Assembly (NCBI GenBank): GCA_027563935.2
Contig: CM050448.1
Span: 120,702,493 to 120,766,492 of the forward strand
Length of the DNA stretch: 64,000 nucleotides
Direction: 5' to 3'
Source: Costus lasius
Lineage: Eukaryota; Streptophyta; Magnoliopsida; Zingiberales; Costaceae
Made by a program: the position numbers and the translations under genes. Shown in pieces: positions 46,180-59,430 of this stretch; position 1 is the stretch's first letter, and each line of letters starts with the position of its first letter. The notes beneath the pieces are model-generated. The model ran no database searches. It was not told where the DNA came from and saw only the letters and a program-made list of their open reading frames with translations.

Positions 46180-47165
46180 CTATTTTTATACTTTTTATGT
46201 GGTCACAATATTTATAATATAGCTAAGATTAAGGAACCACGATCTCATCAAAGGTCCAAACACATACTCAGGAGATTTCACCTGATCAAAGAGATCATTG
46301 ACCAAGTGTCAAGATTAGCAGAGTTGACACAGAGAACAATCTAGCAAACCCATTGACTAAGGCTTTGGCGCAGCAGAAGCATAATGGTCATACGAGGGAT
46401 ATAGGGTTGAGGTTTCTTAACAACTAGGTTTAAGTGTAAGTGAGAGATTATTGGTGTTTATGCCCTAAGACCTGTTGCTGGTCTATTTTTATACTACTTG
46501 ACACTGATATTTCATATATATCATTATGACATTGTCATTATTATGCTTTGTTTACATCTGCAATAGTGTACTTGCATGATAATGTCCCTGGAGACAGATT
46601 GTATTTGTGCTCAAACTCTTGTCCCCAGTCAAGTACCTAAGTGGATATGAGACAGCTTTGGTACATATGAGACTGGTATATGGGCTGGTTAGGCACGAGG
46701 TGCTAAACAGACATATGGGTATATCAGTGGTGGATATACTGGACCGACTTACTGTGAGGCACTAATTTGGTGTCATGAGTTATCCTCACAAGTGATAGGA
46801 GATGTATTGATCCCTTGACTTGAGGTCATTAACTCTTCTATATGGTTAGGGACATGCTTTGATATAACCTAATACCTCACCGTAGTTGGGAGGTCATAAC
46901 GGTTGTTATTGAGTATGTCACGACCCATATGAGAAGATCAATGGACAGACAGAGGATTTGCCCCTTCGTAAGGGAAGCTTGATATCCACGGCCCCCCCTA
47001 TGATGCATGACTGAAAGTGTATGACCATACCCAGGTGAAAGCCTGATTTAGTCATGACCATGTGATTGAGTGAAAACAAATGGTGACACACTTGTCCAAT
47101 CAGATATCAGTTTGGCAAAGAGACTGTAATGCATTGGTGTGATATCTATGATTTATCTTCTAACA
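46180..47165 (+). mobile_element. Ty1/copia 3' remnant (RNase H tail and LTR)
   Basis: 46210-46430 encodes a copia C-terminus with indels: KEPRSHQRSKHILRRFHLI, then ANPLTKALAQQKHNGHTRDI. A purine-rich tract precedes an LTR start at 46455 (TGTTTATGCCCTAAGACC). A TG...CA pair places the LTR end near 47165, but that is not certain. No 5' part is present. Confidence 0.65.
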
Positions 47166-48600
47166 TCATTATAAAGATTATTAAGTAATTATAAATAAAT
47201 ACTCATATTAACTCAAGAGGAATAATGCATAAAGAAAAAGACTAAAGTATAAATTCAATTATTTAGGATGCATATTAATCACTTCATTGAGAATTTGAAT
47301 AAGTGATTTCTCATTATTTTGTAAAGTCAAAACAAATAAGAGAGAAATGATATAATTACTTAAGTGAAATGAATAAAGTGAAAAATACTTCATGCTTGTC
47401 TTTCAAGCCACCTCAAGCTTGCATGAGGTGAAGATGAACAAGGTGAAGACACCTCATTCTTGGGGATGACTAATGAGGTAAAAATGAGGGAAACAAAGGG
47501 AAAAGAGGTTTTTTCACTTGCCATTCACGTTTAGGTTGGGAGAGCAAAGTAGGGTGGTGAATTTGGAGAAGAAGAAATTGGAGAAAGCAAATCTTTGCAT
47601 AAGGCAAGTTTCTACCCTATGCCCTAAATTCGTAGTTTTAACATATATTTTGATATGAAATTATATGCAAAACCGAAAGACCTAGTTCATATGCTGATTT
47701 GTTTAAATCAAAATGAACTTTTAAGTTTTTATCAAATGAATGTAAGAATTGTAAAAGCATGGTTAAGGTGATGTGATTATGCAAATCTAACCTTGTTAGG
47801 GTTTTTGGTAGATAACTTTCTACACACAAATTATTTATAACTCAGAATTATTTTGTACGAAATAAGACTCGAAAACCTTTCTAACGCATCTAATATTGCC
47901 TATACTTAATCAATGTTAGGGTATTAATTAGGTAGCAACATTCAGTATATATTTTCTATAATACAGACTGACCTACTGGTGTCATTTTGCTTATAACTTT
48001 TGATTTACACCTCGGTTTTGAGTAATTATTGTTTTACACGAAAGTAGATTCAAATATCTTTCTAATAGATCATTATTGTGAATATCTTTGAGATGCATCA
48101 TAACCTTAAACCGATTGCATTATCTAGTTCAATGCCCTGGAATTTCTGGAAACAGGACAATTTGACCTTTTGTTAATTTAACCATGCTATCTTTTTACGT
48201 ACTATGTCAAATGGACTTAAACTAAGCTTATTGGAAAGTAGACTCAAATATGGTTTCAATGAGTCCTATTTTATATGGTTTTATATAATATATCCTTATG
48301 ATTCATGTGAATGAATTGAGTTGAACAAATTGATATTGTCTATTCTTAGCCTTGGAACTCTTCTAGTAGAATTTGTAGTTATCCTCATGCACATTCCATA
48401 CACAAGATTTTGGTGAATTGATCAATGTCCTTTTCTGAAATTATGATTATTAGTTGATGCATGGGCATTGTCATTGACTCATTGTAAACTTTTAATACTT
48501 TTAGCCATGATCATATTGTAAGGGCAATATTCCAAAGTTGATAACTTTGTTTATATCATGACATGTCTATTGGCCCTTACAACTTTAGTGGAAAAATCCC
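47166..48600. other. No gene seen
   Basis: AT-rich, without long frames. Style (for example 'cttataacttttgatttaca') recalls non-coding parts of plant retrotransposons, but no domain or repeat ends can be shown. Confidence 0.35.
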
Positions 48601-49136
48601 AGGAACCTTGTTAATAAGAATATGACATGGATCAATCTAACTCAATATATTTACTTAGAAATAAGAGTATGTTGCATAGTAGTCTTTGAGATTATGAGTT
48701 GGATATTTGAAAATTCCGTCACCTGAACAAAGTTAACTTCAATTAAAATATTTTTAAATTATTGTTGATATTTTTGATCTAACTGCAATTTTATAAATAT
48801 AAAAAAGAGGTAACCTCAAAGTAAGTAATTTAAATTTAGCAATTCTATAAATATGAAAAGAGGTGGGCTCAAAATAATTTAAATTTATAGTATCCATTTG
48901 GTAACAACATTTGCATTCAAAGAGAAAAATATTATTTTTTTTTAGATTTTATGATAAATTTTATATTTAGTTATCCATCAAGACACATATCTATATATTT
49001 TAAAGAGTAAGATCACAATGCATACTACCCTTAGAGATAAGGGCAAATGTCACTTTCTCTTTCTCTCACAAACATACATTCATATATATATATATATAAT
49101 ACACAAACAAATAAATACATTCATACATGATATAAC
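48601..49136. repeat. TPS 3' flank
   Basis: 48605-48700 and 49005-49135 match the downstream flanks of other TPS copies (compare 17715-17880 and 56800-56940), separated here by about 300 bp of other AT-rich DNA. Confidence 0.55.
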
Positions 49137-49770
49137 TAGATTGGGATGGGTTGTATGAGTAAGGTTGAGATATTGTATTTTGTATTGTTCGAGGATTCAG
49201 AGTATTCATCAGTATTTTTGTACATACCTTCAAGTATTTGAGTGAAATTCACTATTATGTTAAATCTCGCTCTATTACTTAATTTGTCTATGCCAAAAAA
49301 TAATAATACCTCTAAGTTTATAGTATGACACATTTATATCAACTTTATATTCTTTCATATAACATTCTTAAAATGGTACTCCAGTCAACCAAGTTCATAG
49401 TGTGCACGAGATTAGTACTAGTAGCTTCCTTGAACAAGCTTCTTACTTGCTCCTTTAGCTCTTCCACTCTACTACCAGTTGCAACATACTCCTCCGTTCA
49501 ATATAATTTAATATTTACATTGCATTTCAATTAGATTGTAAAACCAATTATAAGATCCTAGGAATTAATTTTAGTTTAACAACATATAAAATTTTAAAAC
49601 AATAATATATGCATCTAACTTATACAGTGAGTTTCAGAGCGAAGGGTACACACGACTGCTCACAAGAAGATTGCCCATGGGGAATAAAGTGATCACCCCA
49701 AATACTAGAATGAAATTTAGCAGATTTGCGAGCCTATCACACAATTGCAACCCCATCTGCTCCATTCTTT
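49137..49770 (-). pseudogene. TPS remnant (exon 7, exon 2 and exon 1 pieces)
   Basis: 49137-49330 is a degraded last exon (SSNNTKYNISTLLIQPIPI then stop). 49360-49500 is the 5' part of exon 2. 49640-49766 is exon 1 (WGDHFIPHGQSSCEQ in one frame), with a deletion that shifts frame after the start. Exons 3-6 are gone. The exon 1 border reads CAG|TCGTGT, so the GC donor of the intact copies is lost. Confidence 0.75.
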
Positions 49771-49944
49771 ATGCGAAACAATAGCAACTTAATCAAGTTT
49801 TTTCCTGAAGCGGCAAAGGTGCAATGATCTCATAATTTAAAAGCTCTATTCTAACAAGTTGCTCATGCGAATATAAATCAATATAATTGTGTGGTATATT
49901 TTCTTCTTTTTGAGGGGTGGATGTGTACGCTTGATCTTTCTCAT

Positions 49945-50562
49945 AATCCCATTTATATAAAACTATATAGATTTGTTGTTGATAACAAAATCTTGAGATT
50001 GAATCCCTGTTTCAATGGTTACTCACCAGAGAGACATGGATAACTCCCTTATCCTTTTCGCAATCAACTGCAAATCAAATCGAATCAATTGTGCCGTTGA
50101 TGTTGGACATCAAACAGTTCTTGCTTTACATAATATGCAAACATTGATAAATAAAATTATAGTCACCAAGTTATCAATTAAATACTGATTAATCTTCCCG
50201 ATTGGTTCCTGCTTATTCTTGGCGTGCCATCATATGTTCTAATTGATGATGAATTGAGTCGTCAAAAAGGAAAAAAATAAAACAAGTTAATAGTCATCGA
50301 AACATGGATGCTGTAAAAAAAAAATCAGTTAAGCTTATTGTGATTACATGTTGAACAAGATGCTAGTTACCATATGCTTGACCCACTTTTGACAAATTTG
50401 TTGTTAGATGACAAACATAAATCAATTCATAATACTACATCACAATTTTTAAACATTTAAATCACTAATATCATAGTCATATCAACAATTCAAGAGCTTG
50501 CATAATGGCTATTTTCAACCAAAGGCATCCAATGCAGTAAATTACTAGTTAGCTTCTTCACT
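49945..50562. repeat. TPS 5'-flank segment (copy 2)
   Basis: Partner of 28885-29544. It continues without interruption at 50562, where the other copy has a 1.27-kb insertion. Confidence 0.75.
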
Positions 50563-50640
50563 TAATTTTAATTATTAAATCTAACAAATCCACTTCTATC
50601 CGATTAATAACTACTTTGAAGTGGATGGATAATATATTCA

Positions 50641-50965
50641 CTTGAACCCTCAACTTTGCCTTCACAGACCAAGTCCCTCTAACCATTGAGCTACATAGGA
50701 GAGAGCCATAAGGGAGCCATGCCTGCCTAACAAGGGCCGTCTGGACATGATCTCATCCCCTCCATGTCTCATCCCCCCTACAACACTAACCATTGAGCTG
50801 CAACTCTAATGGTTAGAGAGACTTGGCTTGTGAAGGCCAAGTTGAGGGTTTGAATCTTGCTACAAACGAAATTTGCACAGTTATATATGTACCGGGATTT
50901 GACACCCTAGATCTTGCAGGTTAGGTCTCTAGGATACCTAACTCGAGGGGGTCAGTGGTGCGCGC
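50641..50965. mobile_element. tRNA-derived SINE pair, head to head
   Basis: On the minus strand about 50651-50712 reads TAGCTCAATGGTTAGAG (box A-like) and GAGGGTTCAAGTG (box B-like). On the plus strand about 50806-50870 reads 'ctctaatggttagagagact' and 'gagggtttgaatctt'. Both share the 'acttggyytgtgaaggc' spacer. The tRNA-like spacing fits RNA polymerase III-driven SINEs. Outer limits are uncertain. Confidence 0.5.
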
Positions 50966-50967
50966 TT

Positions 50968-53900
50968 TCTGTCGCCATCATCTATAAGCTAAAAAAGGGA
51001 GAAGAAGTCTGCTACCTTTCTTGCCATCTCTCTCGCGGACTTTTTGTGCCTTAACAAACTCAACAGGTTTGCTGGCCGCATTCTAGAATAAGCTCTTGGT
51101 AGTGAACGAAAGCTAGAGCATCGACACAACTCTCAAATCCCTCTCTAGGCCAGTTTAATACAGCTAAAATTTATAACTTTTGTTAGTTAAAAAGTACAAA
51201 TTGAAAAGTATCTGGTCAAAAAAGTTTGAAGGTGTTTGGGTTAATAGCTTTGCTGGTAAGCAACTACACTGTGCTATTAAGTAGACTGTTTCTAAAACCC
51301 TAGCTAAAATATTATTAGTTATCACATATGATAATATTCTTACCAAGGTTGTCAAAATTTATATCCTATCTATAAAGAGACTCCATAAGATCGGGCAAAG
51401 GATCACTAGATCCCACTAAATAGCATAAAAAACTATGTATATTTATTATACACATCTTAAGTATGGCACATAATAAGAAATTAATTCCAAGTCTCAAAAC
51501 TTGCTTACAATAAGTTATAAAGAAAGAGATGAAATTAGTAGGGATGTACAATCGGTATTTACCGATACCGAATAAACTGAACCGATTTAAAATTTACTAA
51601 AAATTTAAAAACCGATACCGAACCGAGTAAGAAAATTTCTGATTATTTACCAAACCAAATTTACTGAATAATTTTTAGTAAATTTGGTAAATTACCGAAT
51701 AAAAAACTCAATTGCCAATTAACCGAGTAAATGGGTAAATGAGTAAACGTAGAATTTATACGTTTATATATATATATATATATTTCTAATAAGAAGTCCA
51801 GCAATGTGCAGTCGGTGTGCTGCATATTTTAAAAAATATGGGAGCAAGTTCGAACCCTTGCGCTTTAATTTTGTACGCGTTGACTTTTGACCCACACTCC
51901 ATCCGGCTGGCCAGCAGGGTAAATGGCGCGGCCTCCAGTTGAAGACTTCAAGTCAACGCCACAAAGCTCCAAGCTACAGGCGTTAGGCTGTGCTCCCTTG
52001 CCCCCGCGGCCCGCCTCTATCAAATAGAGGACTTCTCTGTGAGAAATTTTCCATTATATTTGCTCTCATTCCCCTTTTTTGCAATCTCCTTTTTTTCCTC
52101 TCTTTTTTTTATTCATATACGTTTGCATCCTCTTGGCATTTTTATCGCGTTAGAGTGAAAACAAGAAGAAACAAGTATATAGGGTTAGTTGTGGTGCCAG
52201 AATGAGACTGCATACTAAAAAAATTACTTGTAAGGTAACCATGGTGCCAGAATGTGCCAGAATGCCGAGTGCATCAACGAAGCCTACTAAAAAAATTGCT
52301 TATCATACTCTCTTTTTCTCTGTTGTAGCAGCCTCTTGTCGTATTTGTCTCTCTTTGTTTACAGCCTATCGGTATTGTTTTCTCTATTCTGGTTTTTGGT
52401 CGCCCCTATTTTTATAAGCTCCCAGCCACTTTTGGGAAACTATTGCCCCGCTCCTTTTTTCATGTTGAATTTTCTGGTCGATTGCTGTAAACGACGCTCT
52501 TGTTCCTTTCTAGCTATGATTGTTTCATAGCTATTTGTTGGGAAACTATTTGTTGGCTGTTGTCAATTCATAGCTGCTACAATTATTTTTTGATCTTCTG
52601 AATAAATATTTGCCTTATTGGCTGTAATTATTTAGTCAAGACTTTCTTCATCGATGATATTTGCTCGCCACATTTCTTTACTTTTATTTTGAAGTGCTGG
52701 CTTTCTATTTCTCTCTTTCTTTTGCCTTACAAAGTGTTGGCGCATGCCAGATTCTCTTTTTTTTAGCTCCCTATTGATATTTGTGGTCAAAATTGATTTT
52801 GACTCTTCCTTTGCATACGCATGGCTAATGGTTCAACATATATGGAATCTGAATTTTACGTTCTCATACTTCAATATCACCAATCTTTTTTTATTCTTAA
52901 GGAGTTCAACAGTTCTGCAATCGGTGATTGGCCATGTGTAGGGTATGCTTAAAAATTCTTCAACATACCTAGAAGAATATTAATCGTGGCTAGAACAATC
53001 TGCAGGTTTCGAAACCATCTTCACACAAGGCTGGATAAGTTCCAGCAAACAATATCAAGAGATATAACAAAACCTCCAAATAAGTGGAACTTATTTCGAA
53101 ATAATCTTGCTTTCCTTCTATTCCATGCCAAATATAGATTATGATTGAATCAAATCCCAAGCCCATATTTTTTACGTTGATGTATCTTCTGTTTATGTTC
53201 AACTCAAGAGTGATCTAGAAAGCTACCTCATTGAATGCGACTTCGCTGCATTTGTTCATTTGTAACCATGTCAGGCATTATCGTCTCAGCCGTCAAAGAT
53301 ACATAAACGTTGACAACAAACTAATGCATCGGTGAATTTCTTTTTTTTTTTTTACATGTACACGGTTCACATTATGATATAATTTTGTGTCTTGTACTCT
53401 TCTTAACTTTCCCATAAAACTGAGATAAGACATTTATACTTTATTTGAACTAGTCATCAGGGATTTTCTTCCTTTATTTTAGCTTTCCGTTGACGCGTTT
53501 CCTAATTCTATTTGTAGTCAAAATTAATTTTAACTATTTTTTGTTATGCATGTACAGGTGAAAATTTATAGTTCAACAAGTTCCTTGTGAATGATACAGA
53601 AAACATATTAACAAAATCTGCTGCTAACAGAAGGAAATGAGGTATTGCATAAGAACTTCAAGAAGCCCTGATGCAAACTGGCAAAAATAAACTCTTACTT
53701 GTGCGCCATTTTTTTTTGTTCAAATTTTAGAACAATTGAACATTGCAAAAGATCTAGTTGTGATACAACGATTTCCTGTGGAAGTTTTGGATTCCAAAGA
53801 TTTTACTCAATTGATAGAATTTGACTTATCACTTATCACTATGAACATAACATTCCATTCACTCACCGATTTCATAAGTAGATGTACAGTTGAATTGTTG

Positions 53901-54260
53901 CAGTTTTATTAAACGTGCTGGAGCTTATTTCTTTTGCAAAAACAAAGTTCAAAGATGAATATAAAGTTAAACAAAAGAAGCACCAACATGCGTAAAAATC
54001 TTGTTGAGCAAATCGGCAGAAGTTCTTTGGGTGGCGACGAGAGGAAGATCGGTGTCTTGCTTAGGTCGGCGATGAGAAGAAGATTGGTGGCGTCGGGAGG
54101 AGGAAGGACTCGCGTGCAATAGTTTTTCAGCGGCGAAAGGAAAGTTAGTGGCAAGAGGAAGATCGGCGGTGAGAGAGGGAGACGGTGGAAGAGAGTTGCG
54201 TGAGAGGAAGAGTCGGGTGCGAGGGTTTCGTGTGTAATAGGTTCCCAGAAGCAGATTTTG
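50968..54260. repeat. Segmental duplication block (copy 2), split by an insertion
   Basis: 50968-51247 matches 15410-15680 and 53811-54260 matches 15685-16130. Copy 1 is continuous. The block includes a frameshifted copy of the unknown exon (about 50980-51146). Confidence 0.75.
51248..53810. mobile_element. 2.56-kb insertion in the duplicated block
   Basis: Bounded by TTAATAG (51241-51247) and TTGATAG (53811-53817), a probable 7-bp target duplication. The empty site is at 15680-15686. No long inverted repeats and no known protein. It includes an hAT-like left end at about 51541 ('tagggatgtacaatcggt'), a TA tract near 51770, and T-rich DNA. The element class is unknown. Confidence 0.55.
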
Positions 54261-54393
54261 TCTAACTTCTCCCGAACGGTGAAGCTTTTGAGTTTGAAAC
54301 CGAGGAGCTGGAAAACACGGAAGCTTCACATCGCCAAATGCAGTAATTTGGCTACCAGTATGCTTGACCTCACTGCAAGGGTTCACATCCACG

Positions 54394-56025
54394 TAGGGGT
54401 GAGCATTTGTGATCCAGATTGTGAAATTACCGATAAATTATCGATTTACCGATCGCTAAAATCGGTGATTTTACCATTATTCTTTTGTTTTAAATACACT
54501 GATTTTGCAATTTTATTACCAATTTACATATAGCATTTGTGATCTAGGATTCCCCATTAGGGCGCAGCACCATAGCCACCTTCTTCAATCTGTATATGAG
54601 ATTTATAATTGTTATTACCGATTTACAGATAGCATTTGTGATCCAGGATTCCATATAGCATCAGCCATCAGGGCGCAGCACCATAGCCACCTCCTCCAAT
54701 TTGTACCTGAGATTTGTATGCGATACAACGATAGCCGATAGAGGCATAGAGCATCAGAAGGCAAAAGCTGCATTCTTCTCATTTGTAATCTCCTTTCAGC
54801 TGTCCTTTTGTATGCTTCTGACTCATTTGACATTTGTAATCTCATTTCTGTCCTTTCTGCCAATAGAGCATTAATTTGTAATCTCATTAGTTAATAGTTA
54901 TCCTGTATCTTTATCAATTTGTAATCTCATTACTTAATAGTTATCCTGTATGCTTGTATTTGCCAAATTCAACTAGCAGTCTAGCATCATAAATCCAACA
55001 AATTTCAGCATCAAATTTTAGCATCAAAGGCTCAAAGTAATCATCTAAGTTATCAACAACAATAAGATAGAATCCAGCAAATTTCAGCATTAGTTATCTT
55101 GTATACTGGGGGAAATTTAGTTGCAAGATAAATCCAGCAATTTCAGCATCAAATTTTAGCATCAAAGGCTCAAAGCAATCATCTAAATTATCAACAACAA
55201 TAAAAAAGAATCACAACCAAAATATCAATACATCCAAAATAATTCAAATCTCATCAATCACATGATTCACATTCACATCCAAAATATCAAAATAAGGCCA
55301 TAAGCTGATAAGCTCCAGCCTCCAGACAGCTGAATCATATGAAATTTCAGCTGGATTCACCATCCACGGCTGTGCAGCTCCACCTCCACCCTCCACAGCT
55401 CCACAGCTCCATGGGCCGTGAAGCCGTGAAGGGCGAGGGCGTCTGCGGTGAAGCGTTGAGACTCGAGGGTGACTGCCTAATTGGGCGAGGCGTTGAGAGT
55501 TGAGACTCGAGGGCGACTGGGCGACTGTGGGCGAAGGCGAGTGGCTGGCGACTTCGACTTGGAGAGGGCGACTGGGGGCGACTTGGAGAGGGCGACTGTT
55601 AGGGGCTAGGGCTGACTGCTAAGCCGGCTGAAAAATGAAGATGAAGCAAACTTTGGACGATGAAGCAGCCGCAGGTGAATGGTAATGCCGCGACTAGGGA
55701 TTGGGGGCGACAGCCGACAGGTGATACCAATTAGTTAATTACCGATTGACCAATTCGGCAAGTCCAATTTTGACGGACTCTTCGCAGGCTCGCATGGTCG
55801 CACCCGCGGGCCGCGGCTCAGACTCAAAATAAATATAAATAAATATTTTTAATTTATCAATAAATTTACCAGACCAAAATATTTTTATCGTACCAAATAC
55901 CGATTATCTAATATTACAAATTTTTTTACTGTATCAATTACTGATACAAATTTACCGATTACTAATTTATCAAATCGTCCGTAAAATTGATAAATTTGAT
56001 AATTATCGATTAATGCTTAGCTCTA
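54394..56025. mobile_element. hAT-type element with internal duplications
   Basis: 1,632 bp starting TAGGGGTGAGCAT and ending ATGCTTAGCTCTA, between CATCCACG and TATCCAAG (6 of 8 bases shared, a likely old 8-bp duplication). The ends are rich in 'accgat' repeats. The middle has direct duplications (two copies around 'gggcgcagcaccatagccac', two of 'ttaatagttatcctgtat', two of 'catctaa.ttatcaacaaca') and a GC-rich part (55360-55800). No transposase is seen. Confidence 0.6.
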
Positions 56026-56149
56026 TATCCAAGCCTGAAATTTGATTCGAATAAAAGAAAAGGGATCGTCGCCTTCATTGTCTATGACCAAATTCCACCG
56101 CAACATCAAGCCCCCTCTGCTGCTTCAGTTGAAGGCAAAATAAGGATGC

Positions 56150-56440
56150 CGAATAAGAGAATTATAGCAGTAGAAATGAGGTAAAAGAAATGGATAAAAA
56201 GTGAGAGAGAAAGAATAAAGGAAAAATTGTTTACAGCAAACGACAACAATTGAAAAAAATTCAAGAAAGAACAAGAATCAAGCAGAAAAGAGAGAGAAAA
56301 AGAGACGATGTAGAAATGAAAGGTGCATTAAGATGGTGCCACCCTCCAAGGAATTTCTGTCTCGAGATTAACCATTCCACCAACTTCGTATCAACCACAC
56401 ACTAGCATTGCAAATTAACTTTCTAATTATTTGTTAATTA
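56150..56440. repeat. Duplicated block adjoining TPS (copy 2)
   Basis: Matches 16290-16550. It passes directly into TPS intron 3/exon 3-like DNA at about 56405, showing the state before the GC-rich insert in copy 1. Confidence 0.7.
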
Positions 56441-56444
56441 ATAT

Positions 56445-56800
56445 GGCTTACATGGAAATGTCTTTGATCTCCTCACGGCGAAGTGATTGCAATATATTGT
56501 AATCAAACTTTTCAAGTTCCAGTATAGCATCATTTTTTGTTGATTCCTTTTCCAAAATAGAGATATGCTCTTTTGCCAAGGGCCTCCTCATTCTTCCACA
56601 TTATAGAATCGCAAGAGATTTCAACACTTGCTCTGAAAGAGGTGACTCCAGATTAGTTAAGTAAGATTGACAAAAGTTTCCTCCTCGTGAAAATAATTGC
56701 TTTATCAAGAATTCTCCTTATGAGTTTGACGATAAGGTGCATTGTATAACCTTAATAATCCCTTCACTTCACCTTTTAAATTTAACATATTTATATATTT
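56445..56800 (-). pseudogene. TPS exon 3 remnant
   Basis: Starts at an intact-looking exon 3 donor (minus ACATTTCCAT|GTAAGCC) and shows the matching [10 protein letters not shown] and HIS(I)LEKESTK-like coding. Indels break the frame around 56620-56700. It lies just downstream of the intact TPS gene. Confidence 0.75.
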
Positions 56801-56941
56801 ATAAGGTGCATACTTCTCTTAGAGATAACAGCAAATTTCACTTTTTCACTCTCTCTCTCACTCAAACACACACAAATACATGTGTAAATACATACACACA
56901 CATAAATATATATACATAAACTTATACATAGATATATATAA

Positions 56942-59376
56942 CTACATTGGGATTGGTTGTACGAGTAACATTGAGATGTTGTTTTTTGTATTATTCCAAG
57001 ATTCAGTGAATTCATCAATATCTTTGTATGCAACTTCAACCATTCGCGTATAACCGACTATTATGTCCAACAAAGACATAGGGATGGTTAAACTCAGGCG
57101 CTCCTTGTTTATATCCTTCCATGCATCTTCGATAATAGCTCTAAGCTTATCGTATGCCACATTAACACTAGTCTTGTATTCTTTCATATAGCATTGTACA
57201 GTAGAAGCTACATGTTCCCTTGTTTGTTCACGCTGCATCATCAAAAGAGAGTTTAATTAGGTAAAAAATAGGGGGAAAATATTTTTCTTAAGAATTTCCT
57301 TTCATTTCTTATCATATTTATTCTCACATTAGAACTATAAAACCTTCAATTTAAAACTCTAACAATAGAAAACATGCATGCAAACAGAAAGGAACCCATC
57401 TAATTAAATTACCTCATGCGATGTTATGTCGTTCAAGATACGGCCGATTATGGAAGATGCTTTAACAATTGTAGGAAAACCAATAAGCCATTTGAATATC
57501 TCCTCTGTTGCTTCCTCCCCCATTCCAACAAAAGCAGAGCATATTAACGTAGGATGTCCTGTAGTGATGAATGAAACTTTCAGATGTTCTTCTAATTTCG
57601 CCACATAATGCTTGCTTGCCCATTTGTTTTCTTGGAGATATCCTTTAGTTAAAGCTTTAATCTGTTGATGTAGTAAGAACAAAACTAATAGATCAAGTAT
57701 TTTCTTCATACTCAAGTTCACAACAATGATTTAGAAAGTTGCAGAATGGTTTACCATTTCCTTGAGGTAAAACATGCGATACTTCTCGTCTGATTCCAAC
57801 ATATCTTCTATTTGTTCAAAGGTGCTATTGATCATGAGATAACACTGCTTCATATACTCTGGTAGCTCATCAGCAGCATTGGCATCCCACCTATGCGTAT
57901 TTAACATCATATAAAGTTAATTGTATCAATAAATTTTATGATATTGTTAACAATTAAGCTACATATATCTAAACACATGAGGGCGATGTGAACCTTTCAA
58001 TTGCTTCGGTGAGCAGTTGACTCTCCTCCAATGTGCTATAAAGATCATAAATATCATCGAGGATTAAAACAATGGAAGTGACTCTTGAACTTATTAGTCG
58101 CGCACGAGAAAATTTTGGTTCATAGCATACGCCAAGGCTCCAATAATAGCACTCTACCACTCGATCACGTACAAATTTAAAATTTTTGGTAGGGGCTACA
58201 TATTCATTCCACCAACTTTGTGACAACAAGAAACCAAAATAGAGTTGTTAGCTTTACAAATCACTTTTTAATTATGCAATTAAGCAATAACTTACATGGA
58301 AACATCCTTGACCTCCTCGCGATGAAGAGATTGCAATATATTGTAATCAAGTTTTGCAAGTTCTAGTATAGTATCACTTTTTGTTGACTCCTCTTTGTAT
58401 ATGGAGATATAATCCCTGGCCAAGATCCTCCTAAGTCTTCTACATAATGGAATCTCTAGAGACTCCAACACTTTCTTTGCAAGAGGTGGCTCTAGATTAC
58501 TTACGATTGGTGTGAGTTCCCTCCTTGTAAAAGTTACTGCTTCGTCAAGAATCGTCTCTCCATGAGTTCGAAGATAAGCTGCATTGTATAGGCTTAGCAA
58601 CCCCTTCACATCACCTTTTAAACTTGACATGAAGCTTTTGTTCTCATCTTTAAACTTGTTAAAAACATCTACAAAATTCACACAAATTAGTTTTTTTAAA
58701 GAAATCTTATACATACATATATACATATATACATACATACCAGGGGAGACATTGTATCCTTCTTGCCTAAGCAATCGAAATCTGAGGGCAATTTCATGAA
58801 GACCAAATCTCATGTCAACATTAGCATCATAAATTTGACGTAATGCTTCTTTTATTTCTTTCTCAAAATGATAATCCAATCCAAGAAGTTGGATATAGTC
58901 AATCAAGTTCATAGTGTGCACGAGATCAATACTAGTAGCATCCTTGAGATCCTTGAATAGACTTCTCACTTGCTCCTTTAGCTCTTCCACTCTACTATTG
59001 GTTGCAACATACTCCTGCGTCAAATATAATCCAATATTTACATTGTATTTCAATTAAACTGCATCAAATATAGTATCTATACATACGCGAGGTGTCGGTA
59101 TATTTTAAATATAATTGACATCAATAAATGTTAAATCTAAAATGTATTTAAGATGAGTTTCAAGAGAAGGGTCAACTAGTTCAATAAATATTAAATCTAA
59201 AATGTATATAAGATGAGTTTTAAGAGAAGGGTCAACTAGATACATATACATGCCTGCTCATACGAAGATTGTCCCTGGATAATAAAGTGATCACCCCAAA
59301 CACTAGCATGATATTGAACAGATTTGCGAACGAGAGCTTTGTCCTGCTCACACAACGGCAACCCCATCTCCTCCAT
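56942..59376 (-). CDS. Sesquiterpene synthase-like (TPS-a type), intact
   Basis: Seven exons: 59254-59376, 58741-59014, 58296-58668, 57994-58215, 57755-57890, 57413-57661 and 56942-57232. They total 556 codons (555 aa). Landmarks are HASVWGD (exon 1), RDR (about 273-275), DDIYD (about 310-314) and NDITSHERE (about 453-461), so both magnesium-binding motifs are complete. There is no transit peptide or RRx8W, which suggests a cytosolic enzyme using farnesyl diphosphate. Relative to the copy at 17884 it has four extra residues in exon 1 and three in exon 2 (KDLKDATS). Exon 2 ends CCTG, restoring the common [10 protein letters not shown], where the other copies encode SPH. Intron 1 again has a GC donor (CAG|GCATGT). 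It is much closer to the exon 1-less copy at 8199 than to 17884. Product unknown. Confidence 0.93.
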
Positions 59377-59430
59377 TTTTTTAATGTGAAAGACTTAACA
59401 GTTTTGGGCAAAAGATGCAATGAGCTCGTA

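Noticed and set aside
51845..51880. tRNA-like 'agttcgaaccc' box B motif
   Set aside because: No matching box A or cloverleaf around it. A single motif is too weak for a tRNA or SINE call.
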